Assembly: GCF_910591885.1 (NCBI RefSeq)
Contig: NC_063286.1
Span: 4,154,001 to 4,218,000, forward strand
Reading direction: 5' to 3'
Source: Bombus terrestris
Taxonomy: Eukaryota > Arthropoda > Insecta > Hymenoptera > Apidae
DNA: 64,000 bases
Numbering within the stretch: position 1 is the first letter of the stretch; the number at the start of each line of letters is the position of its first letter. Under the pieces are notes generated by a model. The model searched no databases and was not told where the DNA came from. It saw only the letters and a program-made list of their open reading frames with translations. A program made the position numbers and the translations under genes. Shown one piece after another: positions 1-9,422 of this stretch.

Positions 1-227
1 TTCTTTGATTCTTATTTTTATTTCATTACATTTTTTCAAATTATTATTTTAAAGTCAATTTTTACAAAAACAAATAACATATCAGTTTAGCTTATAAAAT
101 TTATATTTGTTTGGTTGCTGCAATGAAATCGTTCACTGTAATTTCAATAAATTTTATATTTCAATAAATTCACCCCCATGGAGAAATTTCAAACATTCCC
201 AAAAAAAAGCTTAATTCATTTAACCAG
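1..227. other. AT-rich sequence, no gene seen
   Basis: AT-rich sequence with no open frame of interest, no repeat partner recognised elsewhere in the window and no RNA gene seen. Confidence 0.5.
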
Positions 228-769
228 TTAACTGCGTTCGACGTGTATACACCTCGATCGAAAATTTTATTTCGATGCGGTTGACGTGTATACTCCTCGT
301 GTGAAATAAAAAATTACCATTTACCACAAAAACTCGAAATTTTAGTAAAAAGTAATACAAATGATATTTAGCGATATGTCTCGTTTATATTTACTTCCAG
401 CAAACCTATTATATATTTTATAAAAAAAGAGTCTGATTATTTCCAAATTTTGATTTGTTTTAAAAAGTAAATCCACTTCAAAGATATGCTGTCTGCTGAA
501 AAATGAAATGCGTAAAAAAGGCAGGACCTGCGAAATGCCACTATGCTTTCAAAAACACCACACTGAGATCACCTGAATTTTTTCAATTTTTTCTCTTTAA
601 TTTTTCCTCTTTATGAATTTTATTATTTTTGGTAATTTACAACTTTTCAATAACAATACCTTCTCCAACAACGAATCGTTAATTTCTTATCGAACAAAAA
701 CCTAATCCTTCCTCCTTTCGCTTGATTTTATCTGCTCACGGGATTTCTGAAGCTAAATTCCGCAGTTAA
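228..769 (+). repeat. Dispersed repeat, possible piggyBac-type non-autonomous element
   Basis: This stretch is bounded by TTAA at 228-231 and 766-769. The inner ends read CTGCG in inverted orientation, but the inverted match beyond about 5 bases is poor. The motif TCGACGTGTATA occurs near the left end and a close variant follows about 45 bases later. A diverged copy in the same orientation lies at about 58795-59220, sharing the tract ATTTTAGTAAAAAGTAATA and the later stretch around CAATACCTT. TTAA ends suggest a piggyBac-type mobile element (inference); no coding sequence is present. It may simply be a dispersed repeat of unknown class. Confidence 0.45.
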
Positions 770-791
770 CAGGTTGAAACACCGTATAGAC

Positions 792-873
792 GGTGTTGGC
801 AACTAAGTGATTGCGGATTTTGTTAATACCACCTAATGACAAAACCCGCAATCACTTAGTTGCCAACCCAATA
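792..873. mobile_element. Mariner-type hairpin MITE
   Basis: Near-perfect palindrome: an arm of about 35 bases beginning TTGGCAACTAAGTGATTGCG, a loop of about 12 bases containing ACCACCTAAT, then the reverse complement. The best copies in this window begin TATTGGGTTGG and end CCAACCCAATA, i.e. they are flanked by TA, the target duplicated by Tc1/mariner elements. This copy has a degraded left end and an intact right end. Confidence 0.8.
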
Positions 874-1825
874 ATTCCCACCAAAGGATCGACGAAACAG
901 CGCGCTCTTGTGTCTGACTATCGAATTACCGGAACCACTTGATCTGTGATCTCTGACGAGACTGTTCCATCGAACAGAAAGTACGAGGCGTTAAAGCTTC
1001 GATTAGCGATCTTGTAGTGTACAAACTAGGACTATAAGAGTCTACAGTCACGTGGAAATGCAGAAACGGTCTAGTGGATGGATTACTTGGAGAGCAGGCA
1101 AGAAGCTTGGTAAATATTAGCGTTGCTCTTCACATCGAGTGTCTAATAATATGTACGTATATAGTATGAAATTCCGGATCTCCGATGACCCTAATTTCTC
1201 AAAGCGTTTGCGCATCTACTTCAAAAGCTTATTTAAGTTAAAGTCATACAGTCTGATGGTAACAACGAAACAGCGATTTTTTATTTACGCTATCAGCCAC
1301 GGAAACGGCATCATTAGTTTTCATTAATTAGCCGTCTTTTCGACGATTAACCTTTTCACTGTGCACTTCTGTACGGAAAAGCAGTTATACGACGATGCTG
1401 TATGAAAATCCAGCTTTATACCGATTCAGTGGTTTTCGTGGCTTTCGTGTATAGTAAATCCGGAATACAGGAAATTGGTCGACAAAATTCCTTATTCCTG
1501 TTGTAATATTCCAATCTTTGTTCGAGTCGATAACGTAAAGTGGGTATATCGAATATCAGTTTCGTAGAAAAAGCGAAGATAACATTTACTATTGTATCTT
1601 TCAGTTCTCCTATATTTATTCGGTTTTCTGTATTTTTATTCCAATTATAAAATATCGTTTCTTACGGTTATATTATCAGTTATATTCAAAATGCCCTAAC
1701 CGTCAATTTTCATTCAATTTTTACAATCGTAAGAAGTTCAAGTGCTCCGGTCACCAATGACCAATATGGCGTCACAAGACAAACCGTGGTCGGTCATATA
1801 GAATCAACGTGGCAGTCAAAGTGTT
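874..1825. other. Intergenic, no gene supported
   Basis: About 950 bases without a convincing coding region. Open frames here are short and lack coding character. No repeat with a partner in the window was recognised. Confidence 0.4.
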
Positions 1826-2458
1826 TTAACCGTTTTAGTGCCAGGGTTTTTTAACACTTTACCGACCGATAGCCTATTAATCTGCTTTTTGTCGCCGGCG
1901 CTTACCGACCTACAACCTATCTATAGTTAGTCGGTTACCATGGTGATAAACAATCTTTTTCATTATATGAGCAGTAATTTGTTATTTAGTACTAAAGTAC
2001 CTTGCTCAGTTGTGTCAGTTGCGTTGCTTTGTAAGCTCCCACGGTTTTATACCAATTTGAAAAACTTACCGCTCGCGATGAACGAAAAGAATGGTATTGC
2101 AGAGTCTAAACCGAAACAGAGTCGGCGCCGGGGAGAATTTGCGCCTAAGCTGCCGGTCGGTCACGCGTATTCTGTCGAACTGCTAGCGGTTAGTAAAGTG
2201 TTAAAAATCCGTGTCGGATCGTGCCATGCAATGTGATAGCGCTTCGTTCATTTAAATGCCGACCGACGAGATCGCGCTGTTTTTTTTTCCGTTTATGCAG
2301 ATGGTTTACGATTATTTGAAAAAAAGGTAATTACGAGAGGAAACTCTGATATGACTCGCTACATTCGGAACCGAGCGCATTACGAATTGACGATCACGAC
2401 ACAGTTCACCACAATACGCAAACAGCGCGATGGCGCTGCATGGCGCTGAAACGGTTAA
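1826..2458. mobile_element. Outer piggyBac-type MITE (TTAA-flanked)
   Basis: TTAA at 1826-1829 and 2455-2458 flank a 625-bp element. Its ends are inverted repeats: left CCGTTTTAGTGCCA, and right, read on the other strand, CCGTTTCAGCGCCA (12 of 14 match). TTAA target duplications are the hallmark of the piggyBac superfamily. The element has no transposase. A second TTAA-flanked element is inserted inside it at 1855-2200; removing that and one TTAA leaves about 275 bp. Confidence 0.7.
1851..2204. mobile_element. Nested piggyBac-type MITE
   Basis: TTAA at 1851-1854 and 2201-2204 flank 346 bp. The ends are inverted repeats: left CACTTTACCGACCGATAG, and right, on the other strand, CACTTTACTAACCGCTAG. 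It sits inside the larger TTAA element at 1826-2458 and so inserted later. The open frame that crosses it is not a transposase. Confidence 0.7.
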
Positions 2459-2995
2459 AAACCTCTCTTCTCTTCTGAAATGCAATTAGCAGCATCGAGT
2501 TTGCTGCACTTCGTGTCGGACAAACTGTTAACACTCATCGCCGCAATCTTAACGCAGCATCTACCAATTACCCTTCTCGTTCTCGTTTTCCCCGGCCCCA
2601 TCAGGCCGTTTTATTACCGCGAAACGACGCAAGATTCAGTCGAGTGTTGGAAGACAAACGGCGACCGCGCGCGCCAGAAACCAGGAGAGAAACAACGGAA
2701 AAGAAAAAGATTGGGGGCGAGATGGGAATGGCGAAGCACGGCGGAATTGCGGCCGGCGAAAACATTTAATTGCGAGGAAACAGAGTAGCTGGAGTGTGCT
2801 AAAAGGCTTGTGAAGTGCGCGTAACTACGCTAAACAAGTGCCAGCCCCGCCATCTTCCTTTTATTTCCGTCGTAAACCGGCCCGGCTATAAAAAGCTTTG
2901 TGCTCGGCTCGAGACAATGGCCGACCGGAAACGAACGACCGGTCGAGATTGACCAGCTCCGGTTCGTTGTGCGATGCGTCGGTCAGCTACCGATC
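2459..2995. other. GC-richer intergenic segment, no confirmed gene
   Basis: This stretch is less AT-rich than its surroundings. A 102-codon ATG frame at 2480-2788 ends in a basic, low-complexity tail, matches nothing I recognise, and is not called. The segment includes a TATA-box-like site (separate entry). Confidence 0.3.
2887..2895 (+). promoter_or_regulatory. Possible TATA box
   Basis: TATAAAAAG sits in a GC-rich setting (CCCGGC just upstream), which stands out in this AT-rich window. About 30 bases downstream is a possible start region and then an ATG at 2937, but that frame closes after about 11 codons. If real, it would drive a transcript whose coding exon is elsewhere. Confidence 0.2.
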
Positions 2996-3080
2996 TATTG
3001 GATCGGCAACTAAGTGATTGCGGATTTTGTCATTACCACCTAATGATAAAATCCGCAATCATTTAGTTGCCAACGCAATA
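2996..3080. mobile_element. Mariner-type hairpin MITE
   Basis: Same palindromic family as 792-873, with the loop in the same orientation (ACCACCTAAT). The left end reads TATTGGATCGGC and the right end GCCAACGCAATA, so the outer TA dinucleotides are kept while the tips have drifted. Confidence 0.8.
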
Positions 3081-4078
3081 ATTACCTCAATGGCGATATA
3101 TAGTTTCGGCAATACGAACGTTCAGTGAAGGTGTAGATTGGGTTATTGTTGATAATTAAATTGCGGATTTTTATGCGGAAACTCGAGGATATAAAAGTTC
3201 GTAGAATGCGATTATTTAAAAATGTATGAAATATCCAAAGTATAGAAAAATGTGATATTTAATAAAGGAAACAATTTCTTATAGTTACATTTTTCAAGTT
3301 ATACATATTTATATGAATATGAATTTTTGCATAAATATTCCCAGTCTATTGATAACAAATTGCTTTTAATATCATTGATTTTTATGGAAATTTTTGCAGC
3401 AATAAATATATACCGTGGATGATTATAGAAATTCGGATTATGAATCGAAGTAGAGGTTCCTTGCACACAGATATTGTACACAGAAATTTCATTTTCAATA
3501 TCTTGTATATTTTTCTATATTCTATATATTCTGTTTAATTTTCCATCAAATAAAAATGTTTCATAAATGCACAAACATTCGTAGTATAATAATAAGTATT
3601 CGAATAATCGGTCGTTGATTTACTTCAATTTTTCGGAGGGTTCTTTTTTTTCTTTTTTAGGAAATTAAAATGGAGCAATACATTCGGGTTTTTATAAAAA
3701 AATTATATACTTCTTTGTTCCTGACTATATTGTAAATGAAAATAAAATTCTTTGACCATAATATTGCGGTACAACGATGTCTATATAAAACACATGACTC
3801 AGAAGCGGGAATTCAAAATGTATGAACAAGGTAATGGCAAATGCAAATAATTATATAAACAACTCACGTTTTTTCACAGCTAAAGAATTTATAAGACTTA
3901 TAGATTTGTTTGATAACGTAGACAATGGTGGAATGAAATTAAACTTCATGACGTTAATTGGCGGATTTGTGAAATATTTCTTTTTATTCTTAACAGAGAC
4001 TTCTTTAAGACTCTGTTTCTTTTATCAAAAATATTCAAGTTACTTCGTTTATGTGTTCTACGATATACGACGTTACGT
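3081..4078. other. AT-rich intergenic, no gene supported
   Basis: About 1 kb of AT-rich sequence. The open frames at about 3299-3481 (-) and 3822-4082 (+) are short, AT-driven and without recognisable domains. Confidence 0.4.
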
Positions 4079-5037
4079 TTAACCGTTTGAGCGCTATGAT
4101 CGCATATATGCGTTCTCACATAACCAATCTATTTAAGTTATGTACGCATATATGCGTTCTCATATAACCATTCAATTTAGACTAAAAGTGGCGTTAAAGT
4201 GGCGTGATAGAAAAGACGTATGGATGTTATCCACCTGACATTCTGATGATTTCGTTTAAACAAAAAAAATTAATTATCAAACTGGCAAAGCAAAGCGAAA
4301 ACCAAGTGTAACAAGCTACAATGCCTTGATGGGCGCAGTCGATAAAATCGATTTGAATTTAAGTTCACTTTACTGCGTTCGAAAAAGCACAAAATGGTAT
4401 AAAACTATTTTTCCCAGCTCTTAGACTTCGCTGTATATAACGCATATATTCAAAAGTGCTAATAATAAAGCCGGAACATTTGAAAATATTCATCTGTTTG
4501 TCATAAAAGATATTTTGCAAAAATACCCGGCACGCAGAGTAGAGGCTAAAGGAGGAAGAGATGAATCGGACGACCTTCCATTTTGGTTAACGGAGAGACA
4601 TCTCCCTACATCCTGCGTAACTAAAGAAAATAATAAACATTCTTCGCGACGAAGATGCGCTGTTTGCAGTAAACATAATCGCAGGACTGACTCGCGTTAC
4701 GAATGCAGAAAACGTAACATTGGCTTATGTATGGAACTCTGCTTTCAGATTTACCATAAAATACAAAATTATTAAATTTTCAATTTAAAAAATATAATTT
4801 CAAATTTTGATATTGTTCATGTTATTATTGCTTAATGAAATAAATGGTTATTAAGGCTTTTCAAGTTACTACATAATTTATTTTAGCTACAATCGATATA
4901 TTTTGCAATGAAAATTCAGTCTGCTCAACCTGCGCTCTTTCGTAAAAAATACGCAGCCCACGGTGTGCTTCTTCGTAAAGAGTGAGGCGTCCATGACGCA
5001 CGCTTAACGTCGGACAACGTAGCGCTCAAAAGGTTAG
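4079..5037 (+). mobile_element. Internally deleted piggyBac element
   Basis: The left boundary is TTAA (4079-4082) followed by CCGTTTGAGCGCT. The right end reads AGCGCTCAAAAGG, then TTAG (5034-5037), a one-base change from TTAA. The 13-base tips are inverted repeats with one mismatch. Just inside the left end the motif CGCATATATGCGTTCTCA is repeated twice (4101-4118 and about 4146-4163). The interior holds only the C-terminal part of a piggyBac transposase (separate entry), so the element is a deletion derivative of an autonomous copy. Confidence 0.75.
4190..4775 (+). pseudogene. piggyBac transposase, C-terminal fragment (degenerate)
   Basis: Translation gives, in order: a WRDRKDVWMLST-like segment, an ALMGAVDKID motif matching the conserved G-x-D-x-x-D stretch of piggyBac transposases, a YCVRKSTKWYKTIF segment matching their V-R-K-x-x-K-W-x-K-x-x-F region, and a terminal cysteine-rich domain (RRCAVCSKH, RYECRKRNIGLCMELCF, ending IYHKIQNY). 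That order and the final zinc-binding-like Cys/His pattern are typical of piggyBac and PGBD proteins. In-frame stops interrupt the middle (for example a TAG in the segment after KTIFPSS), a frame change is needed upstream, and the N-terminal two thirds are missing. The last about 110 codons are open. It is not a functional transposase. Its position inside TTAA-flanked ends confirms the family. Confidence 0.8.
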
Positions 5038-5477
5038 GTATTAAGTTTGTCACAAAATCAACAGCAACGAATTAAAAGAAATATCCATTCGCGACTAAAT
5101 TAGCAGTTCATGTAATTGAAGCGTTTTAGGTGGTTTGGACAGCTCTAATTCCAGAAACTAGATGCTACCATTAATTATTATACCATGGCAACGAGGCGAC
5201 ACTTGTTTACTTGGGAATTTCTTGAGAGTATCAATTTCCACTTTGCCAGCCGATGAACACGTTTCACTTGATAATGTCTGAATTTTTACGCGTCGATCGT
5301 CCAAATCTTTACCTGAGAAATCATTCTTTTTAAAATTAAGAGAGACAAAAAGAAAAATCGAGAAAAGAGAAAAAAGAAGAATAAATCTATCAACGACACG
5401 AAATTCCGTCTTAGAAGATCCATAGATCTTCTATCAACGAGATTAAACTAAAATTCCCATTTCGAAATCTGGATTTA
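5038..5477. other. Intergenic, nothing recognised
   Basis: About 440 bases of AT-rich sequence with a purine-rich tract near 5340-5390. No gene or repeat partner was recognised. Confidence 0.4.
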
Positions 5478-5562
5478 TATTGGGTTGGCAACTAAGTGAT
5501 TGCGGATTTTACCATTAGGTGGTAATGACAAAATCCGCAATCACTTAGTTGCCGATCCAGTA
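5478..5562. mobile_element. Mariner-type hairpin MITE, loop reversed
   Basis: Hairpin family member with an intact left tip (TATTGGGTTGGC) and a drifted right tip (GCCGATCCAGTA). The loop reads CATTAGGTGGTA, the reverse complement of the loop at 796, so this copy sits in the opposite orientation. Confidence 0.8.
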
Positions 5563-6273
5563 GTTCCTAAAGCAAACTTAGAATCGTGTCTCCAGCCAGG
5601 GACTCAGTCGAGGAGAGCGAAATTCGAATGCCACTTAGAGGATATGATTTTAAGACTTTGGCAAATTTGGCGACAGGAGCCTTCTCTTTGCTTCACAAAC
5701 ATTTGATCTTCGTTCGAAAGGGATTTACACGAGCCACGAAATTCACCAACGTTCTGCACCCTCTTACAAACTGAAGAACCACGATGAACACCAATTCAAC
5801 GATGTTTCTTCCACTTTGTCCAATCTATTTCCTCAATCTCATTGAACAGAATTCTCAAGAACGTGGTTGCACGTAGGACCGTTAACTTTCCTGATATTTT
5901 CCAATTAAATGGTAGCGTAAAATCGACAGGGAATCCAGTCCAAGTTCCAGCGATGTTCCAACCAGTCAGTGACAGAAGGCTACTGGTAAATTCTTAGTTC
6001 AGCTGACATAGACACTCTCGATGATCGTTTAGCCATCCAAGTGACGTAAGATAACTGAAAGTGCACTGGATTTGCGAAACTTGGGACCTGCAGGCTTTCC
6101 ATTCGGTCGCTTCTGTAATGTGGTTAACTGCTAGGTCGATCCTGATCTTTCGAATGTCAGCTTGCTGCTTCACTTGTTTATGCTTTTCTAGGAACGTTTA
6201 GAACGGTTATCGCCTGAATTTCCATTCGAGTTCCTCTGGATCACGTTCCATTGAATTAAACGACCCGCACATA
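5563..6273. other. 3' flank of the first LRR gene
   Basis: About 700 bases downstream of the minus-strand LRR gene with no coding region recognised. It probably includes little beyond the end of the 3' UTR. Confidence 0.35.
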
Positions 6274-6279
6274 TTTATT
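6274..6279 (-). terminator. Polyadenylation signal of LRR gene 1
   Basis: The plus strand reads TTTATT, giving AATAAA on the minus strand, 22-27 bases past the stop codon end of the LRR coding region. The spacing fits a very short 3' UTR. The second LRR gene has the same arrangement. Confidence 0.45.
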
Positions 6280-6300
6280 GATTTGTTTATGGTGTCAGGT

Positions 6301-7320
6301 TTATGAGTATATTATGGTGGAAGAAGATAATCCAACGACGTTTTCGTTGATGTCACTGAGATTGTTATGAATGAAATGGAACGATTCTATATTGCCACTG
6401 CTGAAAGCTGCAGGATCTACGATGCCAATGAAATTGTAAGACAAATCTAGATCGTACAATTTCGCCAGTTTGTCAAAGATTCCGACGGTAATGTGAGTCA
6501 GTTTGTTCCTCCTCAAGTTCAATTTTCTCAAGCTGGACAGATTGTCGAAGGACCCAGGTTCTATATCAGCGATCTCGTTAAACTGAAGGTTCAGCATCTG
6601 CAACGAGTCCAGGTCGTCAAAATCTCCTTTGAAAATGTTCGTCAGTGAATTGTAATCGAGAAACAGAGCGGTCAATGCTTTCAGTCCTCGAAACGTGCCA
6701 GGTAGGATCTTGCTTATAAGATTATATTCCAAATGCAAATGAGTGAGTTCGTGTAGCTTCTCGAAGCTGCCGGGCACAATCTCGCTGATCCTGTTATTAT
6801 CCAACCTAAGAAACTGCAACAGATCGGTCAGGTCAACGAAAGTGTCTTGCTCGATGGACGTTAAGCGATTGTATCTGAGGAACAACCACTTCAGATAGGG
6901 CAATCCATCGAATGCATGTTTGGGTAGGTGATCGATCCGATTGAAGCTCAGATAGAGAGCCTTCAGCTTCTTCAGCTCGGAGAACAGGTAAGGTTTCAGG
7001 CTGACTCGGTTGTTGTCCAGGTGCAGCTCCTCCAAATCTGCCAATCCACGAAACGACAGCTTCGTTAGTGTGGAAATTCGGTTGCCGTGACCCAGGCTCA
7101 AGCTGGTTGCCGTCAAGTTCTCGAACGCGTCCTCACGCACCTCGATTAGGCTTAGATCGTGGATGCTCAAGCTGTTCGCTTCGCCGTGTTGGCTGACGTT
7201 TACGAGAACGTCCTCCTCACGGCAGATCGTGTAGTCATTGCTTTGCCTACACGTCACCACGTCTGGCGACGACGACAAGGATGTTGGTATGACCAGCGAG
7301 AGAACAAGCAGCCACGACAT
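6301..7320 (-). CDS. Secreted leucine-rich repeat protein (LRR gene 1)
   Basis: A 339-residue protein, taking the ATG at 7318-7320 as start because it gives a clean signal peptide (MSWLLVLSLVIPTSLSS) aligned with that of the paralogue at 44752-45783. The frame stays open to an ATG at 7417-7419 (372 residues), but that extension is basic, would bury the signal and has no counterpart in the paralogue. After the signal come two cysteines eight residues apart (C24 and C33, CRQSNDYTIC), then about ten LRRs of 24 residues with the LxxLxLxxNxI pattern (for example LEELHLDNNRVS, LRKLNLRRNKLT), ending GLSSSTIIYS. There is no C-terminal cysteine cap, transmembrane segment or GPI-like tail, so it is probably soluble and secreted. 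The LRR fold serves protein binding; the ligand is unknown. No intron is needed across the coding region. The TCAGTC initiator of the paralogue was not found upstream. Confidence 0.85.
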   Translation of the reverse strand: MSWLLVLSLVIPTSLSSSPDVVTCRQSNDYTICREEDVLVNVSQHGEANSLSIHDLSLIEVREDAFENLTATSLSLGHGNRISTLTKLSFRGLADLEELHLDNNRVSLKPYLFSELKKLKALYLSFNRIDHLPKHAFDGLPYLKWLFLRYNRLTSIEQDTFVDLTDLLQFLRLDNNRISEIVPGSFEKLHELTHLHLEYNLISKILPGTFRGLKALTALFLDYNSLTNIFKGDFDDLDSLQMLNLQFNEIADIEPGSFDNLSSLRKLNLRRNKLTHITVGIFDKLAKLYDLDLSYNFIGIVDPAAFSSGNIESFHFIHNNLSDINENVVGLSSSTIIYS

Positions 7321-7446
7321 CACGATGCAAACCTTCTGACCAGACACCGGGTTAAGCCACTGTCTGTCATCGTATCGCTCTGTTATATGCATTGTGCATT
7401 GACGAGTGCGCGCGCACATGTGCCATGTACACGGTGTCTAGGGCTA

Positions 7447-7650
7447 TTACTTGCCGGCCGACGATAAGCAGGAAGCGGTAGCTTCGATGCTGTAATTGGG
7501 ATCGTTGACTTGGGGTGTCTTGATTGCTACGGATGGCATTTCGGTAATTCGTTTGATAGTCTTAGCTTTTACTGCCGAAATATAAATAGTTTGATTGGTA
7601 TATTGCAGAGGGAACGATGAACTGATTCTTGCTTTGTCCAGGGTGCTCAT
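7447..7650 (-). CDS. Small open frame upstream of LRR gene 1, uncertain
   Basis: A 67-codon ATG frame (MSTLDKARISSSF...) on the strand of LRR gene 1, lying between that gene and the hairpin at 7667. Its composition is mixed and protein-like, and it ends at a site that could also be a splice donor (CAA then GTAATA). It could be a separate small gene, an upstream exon, or chance. I recognise no domain and it has no counterpart near the other LRR genes. Confidence 0.15.
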   Translation of the reverse strand: MSTLDKARISSSFPLQYTNQTIYISAVKAKTIKRITEMPSVAIKTPQVNDPNYSIEATASCLSSAGK

Positions 7651-7666
7651 AAAGGCTTTTACTTTC

Positions 7667-7751
7667 TATTGGGTTGGAAACTAAGTGATTGCGGACTTTG
7701 CCATTAGATAGTATTGAGAGAATCCGCAATCACTTAGTTGCCAACCCAATA
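7667..7751. mobile_element. Hairpin MITE at the left edge of the tandem duplication
   Basis: TA-flanked hairpin with tips TATTGGGTTGG and CCAACCCAATA and loop CATTAGATAGTAT. It marks the left edge of the duplicated block: from here rightward (7752 on) the sequence is repeated from 15806 on, where an equivalent hairpin (15721-15805) occupies the same place but differs internally at several positions. Confidence 0.8.
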
Positions 7752-8477
7752 ATTAGATTGAGAAGCAGTTGCGACCAATTTAATCGTAACGTGTACCATT
7801 TTTTGGATTAACGTGGGGTCCTTAATCCTTGGCATTGTGAATTTTATTTCAATTTCGTTAGAAGCATTTCCCAACGCTTTTAAGTGTTTTATTTGAAATT
7901 TACTTTAACTAAAAAATAAGACAATTCAAATAAATAAAATAAAAAAACAAATTCACTTAAATACCAGTTTAATTCACACTATTGTTGTATTTTGTAATTT
8001 TTACGTGTACCATATATCTTGAAACAATTTCTGGGATGTAATCCTGCTTTTCTTTTGCACGTTTCACAAAAACAGCTGGGACTCGACAAAGGAGCTTCTG
8101 AGGTAAAAACTGGCGTCGAGTCACACTCGAAATAGAAGTGCAAAGGTTATTAATCGTAACGTGTACCATTTTTTAGACTAACGAGGGGTCCAGAGTATTC
8201 GAATCGCTTAACCAGTCGACGATTAATGCGGCCGTGTTAAATCAGCTCATTTGTATCGCTCTGTGTGTAGCTAGTTTCACTACATGCATCACGTGTCCAC
8301 GGTGCAAATGCCTTTCAAACTCGGTGCTGTTCAGCCATCCGGTCGGCACCGCTAACGATATGAAACTCCCATAGATTTGTTTATAAATTCGAGATACGCG
8401 CTCGCGGCTGCATGAAATTAGAACGTAATTAAACCTATTGAGAGCGTGATTATGCTCGATGCAAGATATTTTCGGAT
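7752..8477. repeat. 726-bp spacer unit, copy 1 of 3
   Basis: Direct-repeat unit lying between two hairpins, with copies at 14405-15131 and 15806-16531. It is non-coding. Internally it carries two copies of the motif TAATCGTAACGTGTACCATT, each followed by a GGGGTCC-type box (about 7783 and 8151). Confidence 0.75.
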
Positions 8478-9422
8478 ATATTGAGCTGGCAAGTAAGTGA
8501 TTGCGGATTTTGTCAATACCACCTAATGACAAAATCCGCAATCACTTAGTTGCCAAGCCAATAGACATAACGACAGAAGGAACCAACTTTGCCCCAACTT
8601 TTGAAATACTTCATTTTAAGATTCATAACTGTTGAGAATTGTGGATATTAATCGCCAAAATAAATGTATAGGAACATTTAAATTACACTTAGAATTGATA
8701 TCAAAATAGTTTCAGATTCATTTGATATGTGATTGATAAGATATTCGTGGATATACATTTGCACGCGCCTCGGCATTCTCTTTGTCTCGCCATTTTCTAT
8801 TGAGTTGGCCACTAAGTCATTGCCAAACCAATAGACGAAGCGATAGAAGGAACCAACTTTGCCCCAACTTTTAAAATACTTCTTTTTAAGATTCATAATT
8901 GTTGAGAATTGTGGATATTAATCGCCAAAATAAACGTATAGGAACACTTAAATTACACTTAGAATTGATATCAAAATAGTTTCAAATTCATTTGATATGT
9001 GATTGATAAGATATTCGTGGATATACATTTGCACGCGTCTCGGCACTCTCTTTGTCTCGCCATTTTCTATTGAGTTGGCCATTAAGTGATTGCCAAGCCA
9101 ATAGACAAAGCAACAGAAGGAACCAACTTTGCCCCAACTTTTGAAATACTTCTTTTTAAGTTTCATAATTGTTGAGAATTGTGGATATTAATCGCCAAAA
9201 TAAATGTATAGGAACACTTACATTACACTTAGAATTGATATCAAAATAGTTTCAGATTCATTTGATATGTGATTGACAAGATATTCGTGGATACACATTT
9301 GCACGCGCCTTAGTACTCTCTTTGTCTCGCCATTTTCTATTGAGTTGGCAAATAAGTGATTGCGGATTTTGTCATTAGATGGTATTGACAAAATCCGCAA
9401 TCATTTAATTGCCAACGCAGTA
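8478..9422 (-). repeat. 270-bp monomer array with hairpin linkers, copy A
   Basis: Order: full hairpin 8478-8563, monomer 8564-8797, mini-hairpin 8798-8833, monomer 8834-9067, mini-hairpin 9068-9103, monomer 9104-9337, full hairpin 9338-9422. Monomers are about 234 bp and repeat at exactly 270 bp with the 36-bp mini-hairpin, which has kept only the outer arms (TTGAGTTGGC and GCCAAACCAA) and lost the core. Each monomer leaves a 60-72 codon frame open on the minus strand, but that follows from near identity and has no recognisable domain. Strand is given relative to the diverged copy at 61984-62160. Confidence 0.8.

Noticed and set aside
7321..7419. N-terminal extension of LRR gene 1 from the upstream ATG
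   Set aside because: It would place a basic segment of 33 residues before the signal peptide and has no counterpart in the paralogue.
8242..8541. 99-codon minus-strand frame in each 1.4-kb unit
   Set aside because: Its first codons are translated hairpin element and the rest is spacer; no domain and no coding signal.
8678..8896. 72-codon minus-strand frame repeated in every 270-bp monomer
   Set aside because: It is open in all copies because they are nearly identical. The diverged copy at 61984 has a one-base indel that breaks the frame, and no domain is recognised.
8478..9422. Regularly spaced direct repeats suggesting a CRISPR-like array
   Set aside because: The period is 270 bp, the palindromes are TA-flanked mariner-type elements, the intervening monomers are themselves repeated, and the sequence is eukaryotic.
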